This document shows, piece after piece, positions 22,501 to 31,753 of a stretch of DNA of 49,402 bases. The stretch spans positions 1-49,402 of the IMG/VR virus record IMGVR_UViG_3300032236_000981. One strand, written 5' to 3'. Under the pieces are notes generated by a model, which searched no databases, was not told the DNA's origin, and was given only the letters and a program-made list of their open reading frames with translations. Numbering within the stretch: the first letter of the stretch is position 1; each line of letters opens with the position of its first letter. The position numbers and the translations under genes were made by a program. Source of the DNA: a virus.

Positions 22501-25122
22501 TTTAGCAAGCCCCGAAATTTCTGCAAAAGTTGATGAAAATTCTGCTGAGTTTGCAACAGATCTTGTCGTATTTACTGTATCTCCAATATAACCAAACTCT
22601 TTATATTTAAATGTTACAATTTCATTTTCAATAATTGCATAACCATCGTGGTCTATTCCATAAGTTCTGAAATTAGTTGTTGCATCTGAGGCAGCTGTTG
22701 CTTCACCCGCAGGAACATAGAAGAATGTATCCTCTGGATTCATAGTTCTTGCTAGGGTATTATACGTTACTGCTTCATCAACAGTTGAACTCCAAATTAC
22801 ATCCGTTGAATCCATAAATGTTGGTGCAAAATCAACATTTAATTTATCATTCAAAAGCCTTGCATCTGAAGAAATAGATTGTTGAATTTGAGGGGATTTG
22901 TAGGTAAATGTAGCTTGTCCAACTTTTGTTCTTGCCGTTTCCGTATATGTATCTTGAACAATATTTGGATAAACTGTAAGATTATTTATATACCCGTTTG
23001 TTGTTAAAACAGGAACTGGATTTGTTGTATCATGAAGCTGTGTACTTATTGGATTACTTGGATCAAATATAGCATCAATATTCAAGAATCTCATTACACC
23101 ATGTGCATCAATATATGCTGCAATTTGATAAGCTTCAAAAATTTCTCTTAATACATCAAATACTTTTTGTTGAGTTCCGTCACAATAGAAGAATCTTATT
23201 CTGATTGGAGCTATTGTGCTATTTGCAGTACCATCAACCATTGGTAATTTAGAAGATGTAATTCTTAAAAGACTATCATAATCGTAATCTGTAAATCCAG
23301 CAAAATCAAGAATATTGCTTATAAGTCTAAATGCGTCTTCAGTTTGTGCAACATAATCTGTTGGTGCAACCAATTGAAGGTATTTGCTTATATCATATGC
23401 AGTTACAACAGTTTTTTCAATATCATTCATATCCCAAGTATCAACATAAAATACACCACCTGGAATAACACGATCTGAATTTGATGCTCCCGCCACATCA
23501 TCTAAAATTCTATAGTTTACATAGCATTTAACATAGTTTCTAAACAAGCCCTTTAAAATTGATGATGTTGAATTATTTGAAAATAAACTTAAAACTTTAT
23601 TGCTGACAGTAAGTGGTACGTTGGTAAGAGTAATAGTTGCCATATTTGATGATATCTGAGATATTGGCAATGGATTCTGTTTATTATCAAGTTCTGCTTG
23701 TGTTGAAACAGACATAGTGTAATAAGATACATCTACCTCTAATCTTGGTGATACTTCAATAACCTGCATTCTCTTAAAATCTTCAGTCTTATCTACAGAT
23801 CCAGTTTGTGTTCCAAAGTTTTCATCAACAGAAACATAAGATGAATAGGCTGAATTTACTGTTGCTGAATTTTGTGTAACCTGTATGGAATTGATTGCAA
23901 CTGTAGCATTTACAGTTCCACCCTTATTACCGCCAAATTTTATGTTTCCACTGAAATCAAATGATGGTGTTTCAGGCATTGAAGTTGTATCTACAGTTCC
24001 CGTCCAGGTACCGCCATTTAATCCTGACTTCCATGTTCCATCAGCCTGATAATAAAGTATGCATGTTCCAGAGGCATCAATATCTGCATTTGTATAAGAT
24101 GCAGAATAATTATAATGCTGTGTATATCCAGTTGCTGCCAAATTTGTTGCACCATTTAATACAACAGAAAATGATGATGGCTTTGAATGTGCCAAATTAA
24201 ATTTAATAACAATTTTATTTACATTAAGTGTTGTATCGTATAAAGCTGATATTGTAGGAGTTGCTGAATCTGCAACAAAATATTTATATCTTGTCCATTC
24301 AGACAATGATCCATTTTTATACACTGGGTTAAATTTATTGGTTCCCAATAATGTTGGGTGATATACAACTGGACTTACTGGCATTGTTTGATTATTCCAG
24401 TTGCTACCGAAACCTAAATCTGTATTTATTTTTCTAAAGTTTGTTGGCAATTGACATAATGAATTACCAGAAGGAACATAACTTTCACCTGGTCTAAATG
24501 CTAAAAATGGTTCGTGTGTTGGCCAAAGATTTCCATATCTATATTCAAAATCAGTTGTCTGATGTATTTCTAATTGATCAATTAATACGCCATATGTTTG
24601 AGTTCCATCAGTAGCACCATGATGTAATGATATTGTTGGATTTGAATAGCTTGTTCCTAATGGTTGCGGACTTAAATAAATTTCAAACTTTGTCCACATT
24701 ACACTATCTATTGTTTGACTTGATGAATGTGCTCTATGATAATCAATATATGCTAATGCTGAAAGATTTACTTGTGCATCCCGATCAACTTTAGCCCAAA
24801 ATGTTATTTTATACGTATTGGTTGAACTTGGAAGGGTAATAGTGGCAGATGAAGTTCCCGAACCATTTGTTGTATTAAAAGAATAACAGCTCCTATTTGT
24901 TTGACCCGCATCTGGCAAAAAAACACTTGTAGTTCTACCCGATTGGACAGTCGTTACATCACCGCTCCAACTTGCAGAAATTGATGTTGGGGTATACGGT
25001 CCACTGAACGTTGCATATGGTGTATAAAATAAATTATAGTTCCACTCAAAAGAAACTTGAGGGCTAATGTAATGTGAATTTCCAGATGAGAAATATTGCT
25101 GTATGGCTTGTGAACCTAACAT
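19585..25122 (-). CDS. Large tail-tip / central fibre protein (1845 aa)
   Basis: The N-terminal third has lectin-like or carbohydrate-binding-like beta domains (residues about 1-430, with YKITFWAKV, a typical strand of CBM-like folds). The middle part (about 440-1350) matches siphovirus tail-tip proteins: a segment around residues 650-690 (VFDVLREIFEAYQIAAYIDA then GVMRFLNID) is the type that ties the distal tail to the fibre. The C-terminal 450 residues hold about four fibronectin type III domains (FNLSWYNPPEYTAWYEVSIY; ISASWANAPTGTAWYDVSIT). The gene shares its end base with the downstream start of the distal tail gene's stop. It probably caps the tail and contacts the host envelope; lytic activity is not evident. 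Confidence 0.8.
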   Translation of the reverse strand: MLGSQAIQQYFSSGNSHYISPQVSFEWNYNLFYTPYATFSGPYTPTSISASWSGDVTTVQSGRTTSVFLPDAGQTNRSCYSFNTTNGSGTSSATITLPSSTNTYKITFWAKVDRDAQVNLSALAYIDYHRAHSSSQTIDSVMWTKFEIYLSPQPLGTSYSNPTISLHHGATDGTQTYGVLIDQLEIHQTTDFEYRYGNLWPTHEPFLAFRPGESYVPSGNSLCQLPTNFRKINTDLGFGSNWNNQTMPVSPVVYHPTLLGTNKFNPVYKNGSLSEWTRYKYFVADSATPTISALYDTTLNVNKIVIKFNLAHSKPSSFSVVLNGATNLAATGYTQHYNYSASYTNADIDASGTCILYYQADGTWKSGLNGGTWTGTVDTTSMPETPSFDFSGNIKFGGNKGGTVNATVAINSIQVTQNSATVNSAYSSYVSVDENFGTQTGSVDKTEDFKRMQVIEVSPRLEVDVSYYTMSVSTQAELDNKQNPLPISQISSNMATITLTNVPLTVSNKVLSLFSNNSTSSILKGLFRNYVKCYVNYRILDDVAGASNSDRVIPGGVFYVDTWDMNDIEKTVVTAYDISKYLQLVAPTDYVAQTEDAFRLISNILDFAGFTDYDYDSLLRITSSKLPMVDGTANSTIAPIRIRFFYCDGTQQKVFDVLREIFEAYQIAAYIDAHGVMRFLNIDAIFDPSNPISTQLHDTTNPVPVLTTNGYINNLTVYPNIVQDTYTETARTKVGQATFTYKSPQIQQSISSDARLLNDKLNVDFAPTFMDSTDVIWSSTVDEAVTYNTLARTMNPEDTFFYVPAGEATAASDATTNFRTYGIDHDGYAIIENEIVTFKYKEFGYIGDTVNTTRSVANSAEFSSTFAEISGLAKNSPFQVHATGRITQVDRGQFNTAVSSHIVMKTLSDIQQRFDISEAALNPSIITVGDINTIAVSDIPKNSNTSQIYVLDPYTINDYNTFSTKILAGPNSNTNYPTNCQYGILMCDKFGNVSVRAYIIQLINSGKPQYLLFVDQSATNSYLSGAGYVDVTDIVNSQAKYLSDSPFADYSKFINLKFVKGSGNLNNAFEVYINKTQVPLTTKPNLTLDTSGKYGVFVATNNDVTATIQFSEIYATQTALHDPGIWYHYQLPWFAEKLASNKKIFEISYMVQASPSIVGINYYDVQDQHAPSLNAYPLKLGYNWYYLTNGNAPTSTGNTTADIPVQQEIINGNVVEVPVTGSIANLPYIKVDENSLNYSPIYHSGFRSRFAIVNCSPSQVWLKKSPDTLNKINIDFSLITKALITLGDDVVEQKVFDIANINETVDITSSWVQDKNTAVAILRTIYRGLEGFSRTTTLSVYGNPLFEIGDIVVVNYALKNIVDQKYIVQGITQTFDTGLVTVLVLNQVANNSVVSPKQQYIAPLYGTTSSIATPNLTSTIPVTKPPSSPPPIIAVPPTPAVPAPSAGFSVTGVSGSTEGSFNLSWYNPPEYTAWYEVSIYADNNRHLGLSPGYDLKQFTNTSQAFTGGVGGTVYNVTVTAYNSSFDSLGSCTTTVTAATFFGYTGQNAYFPVTTTPVAGGGITLSWSNVPSAAKYLGIGITEPTGSSAKSVNLLVPPNPLPAGVNGAGPDVNAIPVGSISSMTWTSNAYSTPYQFTMIATDANANVVGFAQVLGTTGAQIVVPSATTPTITSSNITTSSFQIDWASTNASYYNVVVTDTVTQNEELNLITVATEYILSGLVSGRQYRVDVYAGNSSGISSTTTINVSTLSSSSTPTSFYVTANSGSTYGTISASWANAPTGTAWYDVSITGPNASSASPGNNINYYSNQSITFSGLIPTAGYTVTVIAYNSSAATLGSVTATATA

Positions 25123-25652
25123 TATATCTCCGTAAATTCTATGCTAATATTGACTAAATCAAAATCCTTGTTACGCTTTACAACCTCGTAATCAAATTGA
25201 GTTATAAATACATTGTACACCATATTTCCAGATTGATTTGCAACAAATGATGGTATGTATGTATCTCCAGACGAATATACATTTTTTACTGCAACTGTTT
25301 CTGTTGGAACAAATCCAGATGTTGTTGATATATTTTGAGTATTTACTGATGCTACAGTTAATCTTACATTTATTGGAATAAAGACATTTGCCTCATAGAA
25401 TGATTTCATCCAAGCTCCTGCTTTTCCATTATCTGAAGACATTGTTGAATGACTCCATACATTTTGCCAAGATGCTGTTATTTTATGCTTTCTTGCTATA
25501 ACATAACGACGTAAAGTTCCATCTGCCATACGGCTAGTTTTTTCAATAACTTCATATGCAATTTTAATTGGTTGGCGATTATCATCTGTAAGTGAATACC
25601 AAACACCATCAGATCCTTGAACTTGAATACCAGCATTTAACGTATGAGACAT
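25122..25652 (-). CDS. Distal tail / minor tail protein (176 aa)
   Basis: The 176-residue beta-rich protein lies directly after the tape measure and before the large tip protein, the place of the distal tail (Dit-like) or first minor tail protein in siphoviruses. It has a SLTDDNRQPIKIAYEVIEK hairpin region and a C-terminal strand DFDLVNISIEFTEI, as expected for a ring-forming tail protein. It shares single bases at both ends with its neighbours, so the three genes are coupled. Identification rests on synteny and composition. Confidence 0.65.
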   Translation of the reverse strand: MSHTLNAGIQVQGSDGVWYSLTDDNRQPIKIAYEVIEKTSRMADGTLRRYVIARKHKITASWQNVWSHSTMSSDNGKAGAWMKSFYEANVFIPINVRLTVASVNTQNISTTSGFVPTETVAVKNVYSSGDTYIPSFVANQSGNMVYNVFITQFDYEVVKRNKDFDLVNISIEFTEI

Positions 25653-28600
25653 TAGCTACCCACCTTAGTTATTCTACCACTCATTCTTGCTTTTGCTTCA
25701 ACTTTAGCCATAGCGTCATTTATTGCTTTAGTCATATCAACAGTTGAATCAACTTTTGCTACATTCACATTTACATTATATACGTGATTTGAACTAGTAG
25801 CATTTGTTCTTAAATTACTAGCACTTTCCATTGCGTTTTGTGTAAGATCTGCACCTTCTGTTAATCCAACAAGAGGAGCAAGCATTTTTGGAACTAGTCC
25901 AGCTGCTTTAGCTGGTCCAAGTAACATTGAAGTAGCACCTAAATAATCCCAGCTACTTTGTTTCTTACCCTGCATTAATCTTAATGTCGGGCTAATACCT
26001 ATTGTTTCTAGTACAGTTTTACTTAACCAATCTAAACCGCTTCCAAGCTTGTTTTCTGCTCCTCCAAGTGCACCGCCAATTATTGCATCAACTAATCCGC
26101 CGTCAGCAAAACGTCTAGACTGTCTTGTCATGTGCTGACGATGATATGTTATAGAAGAATTTGTTCTCGCTACTCCTCCTTTAGCAAGACGGCGGGCATT
26201 AAGAGAATCAAACAATCCTGTTCCATAATGTGAAACAGAATCAGCCTTAATTACATACTCACCATTAGAAAGCATCGCTGGAATTGAATCAGATGTTGCA
26301 GACCCTGGACCAGAAACATTTCCTCCACCAACAAATCTTCTTGCTTGTCGGGTCATGTGTTGGCGATGATAAGTTATTGAAGAATTTGTTCTTGCTACCC
26401 CACCCTTGGCATATGCAGTCATAACATTATCTGCGTTTAAAAATGCCCATCTTCCTATTACTTTTCCAGATTTATCAGATACTCTTCCAGTTCCTGCTTC
26501 ATATACATATCCTGTTGTTGGATCAGTATAATCTACAGCTGTAGCACCTCTAAGTTGTTGATTATGTTTTGCCAAAGGGTTGTAGATAATCTTTTCACCT
26601 TTTGGTGCTGCTGCAGGTAATAATGGATTTGCATGTACATCACCTTTATTTAAAGCTTTTGTATTTGCTGCAAGAGCTGATTGTGATGTAGCACCAGATT
26701 TATCACTATATGAAATCTGTCCTCCTGGAAGATTATCTATAGCTGTTTGTAAAGCCGATATTTTTCCATTTAAATTATCTATTGCTGTAGTATTAGTATT
26801 AGTTGCAGTTGTCTGAGCTGAAGTTACTGCAGCATTTGCAGCATCTAATTTTAATCTATTTGCATCTGCGGCTTGTTGTGCTGTATCAACTTTATTTTGA
26901 AGATTATAATCTCTTGTTGTTCCAAGCAACTGTTGTTGCAATAGTTGAGCTTTAAGATTATCTCCTGTGGCTTGAGCCATTAAAATTTGATTCTTAATAT
27001 CTTCTTTTGTTGTGGCATAACTTGTAGCTTGATTTGTTTGTTTTTGCAAATCTTGCAAAGACTTGAGGGTTGCATCAAGAAGTTTTTGTTGTTTTGTTAA
27101 TCCAGATACATTATTTGCTACAGCTGCTGTATTTGCTGCTACCGCAACATTTGTTCCATTTTGTGCAGATGCAAGTTGTTTTTGTAAATCTGCTTGTTGT
27201 TTAAGCAAAGCAGCTCTTTTTGGATCAACATTATTTGTTTCTTTTGAAAGTTGTGATGCAACTTGACCAGGCTTCAAGTTATCAAAAGTAATATTTTGAC
27301 CATTTTGTAATGCTTTTACTGCTGCTGCAACATCTTGTCCAGTGAATCCAGCTCCAGAACTTTGCATCATTGTTATTAATTTAACAACATCTGAATTTCC
27401 TAAAGCTTGGAAATACTTAAGAAGACCAGCTAATTGTTGCTCTGCTGTTCCAGCTGCTTCTCCCAATCCCTTAATATATGTTGTATATTGCGAAAGACTT
27501 GTTGAATTTGCAGCAGCCATAACAAGCTGACCCAAAACACTTGAAAATTGTGATGCATTTGGTAATGCTGCAGCTATCGCTGCTTTAATAGCAGATATTT
27601 GATTTGGAATTATGGCTAATCCGCTGTTTGGATTAAATCCTCCTTGTGACAATAAAAGTTGTTGTAGTTTTTGAGCTTGATCTACACTAATCCCATTTAT
27701 TGCCATTTGCATTGTTACAAAATCATGTGCAAGTTTTGTTGCAGTACCAGAATCTGATGTATCTTTTATTTGTTTTGCAACCAAACTTAACGGATTATCT
27801 TTTGGCAAGCTCTTAAGCATTGTTTCAAAATTTGATAATTCAGATGTTGTATATACTATTCCTTTTGCAAGTACTCCAACACTTTTATTTGTAGAATCTA
27901 TTGATGTTGTAGTAGGATTAATTAATACTGAAGAAAATGCTCTTAATTTTGTGGTTGTATCAACTACCTGCCCACCAACTAATTGAACTGCATCTGCTGA
28001 TGATGAAAAATCTGCTTTAGATTCTGCAGCATGCTGCTTTTCCATATTCATTAATGATTTAATACCACCTGTTACAAGGCCTATTGCAGCTCCCGCTGCC
28101 ATTCCCCAAGGTCCAAAACCTGCGCCCATTCCTGCGCCAGACATTGCATCTGTTATTAAATTACCTCCTGGAATACTACCAAGAAGCGGGGAAGCCATTT
28201 GTGCTGCTGTTGTAATACCCATACCAACACCCATGCGGCCCATCATACCCATACCTGAGAACTTAGACATCAACCCATTAAGTTTTGATCCCGAGCCAAA
28301 TGCGCTATTAAATAATCCTTGTAATTTAGATTGTGCTGAAGCAGAATTCATTCCAGCTCCAACTTGTTCTACTATCTTTTCTCCGTCACGTGCCCATGCA
28401 CCACTTGTAAAATCAATTTCAGTTTGAACAGCTTGCTTAAATGCTTTTCCATCTTTTATTCCAGCTTCTGCAAATTGCGGGGATACTGAAGAAGCTTGTT
28501 GTGCAGCAGCAAGTAATTCCTGATGTATTTCTGATCCAATAGATTTGATAGGTACTAGAACTTCGCCTTTTATATTGGATATAGACTTTTTCATTTCTTC

Positions 28601-31600
28601 AGTAATGCCTGGAAGTTCTAATTGGAAACCTTGTCCAATTCCTTGCGCTAATGGTTTACCAACTTCTTCTTCCCACATTTTTGCAGGACTTGCTATACCT
28701 TCTTTTTGTTTAATTTCTTCTCTTGCTGACAACACTTCTCTAGTAAGCAAAGAACCCAGTTCTCCGCCTTTACTTGAATTAATAATTCCTACTGTATTTG
28801 ATCTTAATTTTGCAATATTTTCTGGAGTCTGAAGCTCTGGATTTTGCAACAAATGTTTTGAATCTATAACAGCTTCATGTTGTGCCCATCCCCTTGCCGC
28901 TGCTTTGTCAATTTGAGCTTGCTTTTTATCCCAAGCTGCTGACCCTGGGGTTAAGTTTCCTAGCGTTGGCAAAGAATTAGAATAATAATCTGTATTAAGT
29001 CTTACACCCAAGGTAGATGAAGTTACAAGTGCTTGTTTTTTATTTTTTTCACTGACTAAATCATTAGATAGAGCATAATCTGTCATTGATTTAATTATTT
29101 TTGCATGTTGCTCTGTATCAGCAACAACATTCTTTTTCATCTTATCAAGCTCTGCAATAAGTTCTTCTTGTGTAATTCCAAAATCGGATGCTTTTATTGT
29201 TCCTTTTATTATTGCATCTTTATATGCAGACATTAAAGATGATTCTTTTCCTCCTCTTTCACTTAATTGAGAGGCAAAAGTATTACTTCCTTCAAATTCT
29301 GGCATAACATCATTAAGATTTGATGACTTTTTCTTATATGGAAGATTAAATGTTGGTGTAGTAACATTTATTGGAGCTACAGTATGTGCTCCAGTTAACC
29401 TTAATTGATGAGAAATTTCTTCTTCAGTATAGCCTGCATCCCTTAATGTTTTTGTTGCAGCTTGCATTTCTGAAATTTTAGATGACCAGTCTGATGATTG
29501 CAAGAAAGATCCTCTTCCTGCTGATCCTCCAAATCCACCCATTCCACTTAATCTTGCTGCATCACTTGTAACGTCAATTCTGTCAGATCCAACACCTACA
29601 CCTCTTGCATGCATGGGAAGAGTTCCATCTATCATTGCATTAATAAATGGTGCATAAGTTTTTGCAGGTCCTGTTGGAATTACCGCTTCCCCGCCCGTTA
29701 ATAGTGCTGGTTGAACATCACCATGAGCTGGATTTCCTGGAACATACCCTCCAGTAGCCATACCCATTGGGGCAATTCTTTCTGCCTCAGCTGCTATTAT
29801 TGGAATTATTCCAGCTGCTTTAGATTCAACTGCTTGAACTATTGAACTTCCTGCACTTGCATTAAGACTATTATTAATTGCTTCAAGGTTTGCAATTAAT
29901 TTTTGTAATGAAAGATTAAGTGTATCTACAGCAGTTATATCTTTTAACATTCCCGCTTCAAAAGCATCTGTTGTAGCTTGAGCAGCAACACTAGCTGGTG
30001 TTAATAAATCTTTCCATTTTTTAGTTCCATCAAATAAACCAACAAATGCTCTACCAGCTCTAATGCCCTGTCCAATTAAGTTTGCAAACAAACCAGTAAG
30101 CATTAGTATTGGTCCAGCTAATACGGTTAACAAGGCAAGTGCAGCTGCTACTGCTTTAATTGGGCCAGGTAGCTTATTAAAGAAGTCTGAAACTTTAACT
30201 GCAAATCCACCTATTGCTGTTCCAATTTTTAATATTTCTTGACCAATAGGATATAGGTCAGCTTTTAAAGTTTCTACAGTTCTTTGCCATTTAGCTGTTT
30301 GAGATTCTGTTGCTTGTTGCATTTCTTGATTTGCTAAAGTTGCTAACTGTGCATTTGTTGCTCCTGCAACTTTTAAAGCATTTTGAGTTTGTGAACCAAC
30401 TCTTCCAAAATTGTCAAGCAATGCTGATACACGAGCAAATTGGAATTTACCAAATAGTTTTTCAATCAATTGTTCTTTTACAAGTGGAGACAATCTTACC
30501 AAGCTAGACTGTAAAGCTTCAATCATTTGTACTGGAGTACCAGCATTTTTAATTGTATCAAGATTAATTCCAAATGACGCAAATTCTTTTGTTGCTGCAG
30601 ATGTTGGAGCAATAATAGATGCCATTGCTGATTTTAATGCGTTAGCAGCTTGAGCTGCTGGTACGCCTGCTTCTTTCATTGCAAGCAACATAACTGCGGT
30701 ATCCTTATAAGTTCCGCCAAGTTGTGCCATAATTGGTCCTACACGTGGTATAGCATCCGTCATATCCATAAGGGACATAGTTGTTTGTTTCTGCATAGAT
30801 GAAAGGAAGTTGACAGCATTTCCTAAATCTTGAGAACTTACTTTATAAACATTTTGAAGTGCAACAACAGTACTGGTTGCCTGTGTAGCATCAATTGCAC
30901 CAAGCTTTGATAATCTTTGTGCTTGCATTGTAACATCAAGAAGTCTTTGACCCTGAATACCCATTGCGGCAAAATTAGCTGCAACCTTTACTGTTTCTGA
31001 TTGGGCAATACCCATTGTGGATGCAATTTGTTTTCCAAGACTTAAAACCTGACCAGATATCTGATTTAGTTGTGCTTGTGATGGAGGTGTAAGACCTTCA
31101 CCATAAAGTCTTTGAAGTCTTGTCATTTCTGTATTTACAGATTTAAATGCTGCTACGGCTTGTTGACCGAAAAGCATGGCGGGAACAGCAAGACCAACAG
31201 TTAACTGACGACCTGCCCATTGTGTATTTTTACCAAAATTAATAAGTTGTTCAGAACCATTTTTAATAGCAAGGTTATAAATATTTTGCTTTGCTGCTGC
31301 AATTTCTGTAGATTTTGAAAGTTCATCAATTTTAGTTGGGGTATATACACTATATACACCTTTATTTGTAATATCTGTTTGTACAATAGAATTATTTAAT
31401 TTAACTTGTTCTACTGCTAATGCTTGAACAGCTTTTTGAGCTTCCCCCGATTTTCCAGTTATTATTTGAAAATACTGTCCGAGTCCAAGCTTTCCAGATG
31501 TCAGTGCTTTACCAAATTTTTCTGTTTCAGAAGTTAACTGAATTGTTTGTTTTGTAAATGCACCAGATGACAACAATGCTCCAGAGAATTCTGATTGAAT

Positions 31601-31750
31601 TCCCTGAAGCTGAGATTTAATATTAGTATTTAGTCCTACGCCAGCAAAACTTTTTTGAAGTGCTTCAACTTGTGTTTGAAGGGCTTTGATCTGAGAATTG
31701 ACACTTGTAAAATCACCAAGTGCAACTATCTTTAATTCAATATTTGCCAT
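25652..31750 (-). CDS. Tape measure protein (2032 aa)
   Basis: This is the longest gene. It has an N-terminal TP901-type tape measure core (residues about 180-520, with WAGRQLTVGLAVPAM and the conserved TQATSTVVALQNVYK), hydrophobic segments around residues 525-560 and 1170-1200 (AAGAAIGLVTGGIKSLM), long helical coiled parts with many Gln and Ala, and several glycine motifs (GGYVPGNPAHGDVQP; SDSIPAMLSNGEYVI). The last occurs in many tape measures and may relate to processing. At about 1.5 angstrom per residue, 2032 residues imply a tail near 300 nm if it is unprocessed. It sets tail length and leaves with DNA during injection. A good AGGAGGG ribosome site precedes the ATG at 31750. Confidence 0.95.
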   Translation of the reverse strand: MANIELKIVALGDFTSVNSQIKALQTQVEALQKSFAGVGLNTNIKSQLQGIQSEFSGALLSSGAFTKQTIQLTSETEKFGKALTSGKLGLGQYFQIITGKSGEAQKAVQALAVEQVKLNNSIVQTDITNKGVYSVYTPTKIDELSKSTEIAAAKQNIYNLAIKNGSEQLINFGKNTQWAGRQLTVGLAVPAMLFGQQAVAAFKSVNTEMTRLQRLYGEGLTPPSQAQLNQISGQVLSLGKQIASTMGIAQSETVKVAANFAAMGIQGQRLLDVTMQAQRLSKLGAIDATQATSTVVALQNVYKVSSQDLGNAVNFLSSMQKQTTMSLMDMTDAIPRVGPIMAQLGGTYKDTAVMLLAMKEAGVPAAQAANALKSAMASIIAPTSAATKEFASFGINLDTIKNAGTPVQMIEALQSSLVRLSPLVKEQLIEKLFGKFQFARVSALLDNFGRVGSQTQNALKVAGATNAQLATLANQEMQQATESQTAKWQRTVETLKADLYPIGQEILKIGTAIGGFAVKVSDFFNKLPGPIKAVAAALALLTVLAGPILMLTGLFANLIGQGIRAGRAFVGLFDGTKKWKDLLTPASVAAQATTDAFEAGMLKDITAVDTLNLSLQKLIANLEAINNSLNASAGSSIVQAVESKAAGIIPIIAAEAERIAPMGMATGGYVPGNPAHGDVQPALLTGGEAVIPTGPAKTYAPFINAMIDGTLPMHARGVGVGSDRIDVTSDAARLSGMGGFGGSAGRGSFLQSSDWSSKISEMQAATKTLRDAGYTEEEISHQLRLTGAHTVAPINVTTPTFNLPYKKKSSNLNDVMPEFEGSNTFASQLSERGGKESSLMSAYKDAIIKGTIKASDFGITQEELIAELDKMKKNVVADTEQHAKIIKSMTDYALSNDLVSEKNKKQALVTSSTLGVRLNTDYYSNSLPTLGNLTPGSAAWDKKQAQIDKAAARGWAQHEAVIDSKHLLQNPELQTPENIAKLRSNTVGIINSSKGGELGSLLTREVLSAREEIKQKEGIASPAKMWEEEVGKPLAQGIGQGFQLELPGITEEMKKSISNIKGEVLVPIKSIGSEIHQELLAAAQQASSVSPQFAEAGIKDGKAFKQAVQTEIDFTSGAWARDGEKIVEQVGAGMNSASAQSKLQGLFNSAFGSGSKLNGLMSKFSGMGMMGRMGVGMGITTAAQMASPLLGSIPGGNLITDAMSGAGMGAGFGPWGMAAGAAIGLVTGGIKSLMNMEKQHAAESKADFSSSADAVQLVGGQVVDTTTKLRAFSSVLINPTTTSIDSTNKSVGVLAKGIVYTTSELSNFETMLKSLPKDNPLSLVAKQIKDTSDSGTATKLAHDFVTMQMAINGISVDQAQKLQQLLLSQGGFNPNSGLAIIPNQISAIKAAIAAALPNASQFSSVLGQLVMAAANSTSLSQYTTYIKGLGEAAGTAEQQLAGLLKYFQALGNSDVVKLITMMQSSGAGFTGQDVAAAVKALQNGQNITFDNLKPGQVASQLSKETNNVDPKRAALLKQQADLQKQLASAQNGTNVAVAANTAAVANNVSGLTKQQKLLDATLKSLQDLQKQTNQATSYATTKEDIKNQILMAQATGDNLKAQLLQQQLLGTTRDYNLQNKVDTAQQAADANRLKLDAANAAVTSAQTTATNTNTTAIDNLNGKISALQTAIDNLPGGQISYSDKSGATSQSALAANTKALNKGDVHANPLLPAAAPKGEKIIYNPLAKHNQQLRGATAVDYTDPTTGYVYEAGTGRVSDKSGKVIGRWAFLNADNVMTAYAKGGVARTNSSITYHRQHMTRQARRFVGGGNVSGPGSATSDSIPAMLSNGEYVIKADSVSHYGTGLFDSLNARRLAKGGVARTNSSITYHRQHMTRQSRRFADGGLVDAIIGGALGGAENKLGSGLDWLSKTVLETIGISPTLRLMQGKKQSSWDYLGATSMLLGPAKAAGLVPKMLAPLVGLTEGADLTQNAMESASNLRTNATSSNHVYNVNVNVAKVDSTVDMTKAINDAMAKVEAKARMSGRITKVGS
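26100..26410 (-). repeat. Duplicated 26-residue module in the tape measure
   Basis: Two near-identical stretches, about 26103-26185 and 26334-26408, encode KGGVARTNSSITYHRQHMTR followed by QARRF or QSRRF. They differ mostly at third positions, so they have been kept by selection on the protein. They flank the IPAMLSNGEYVI segment. Confidence 0.75.
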
Positions 31751-31753
31751 TTA

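Noticed and set aside
26000-31500. Plus-strand reading frames of 60-95 codons opposite the tape measure.
   Set aside because: They are shadows of a Gln/Ala-rich gene, lack ribosome sites and have implausible composition.
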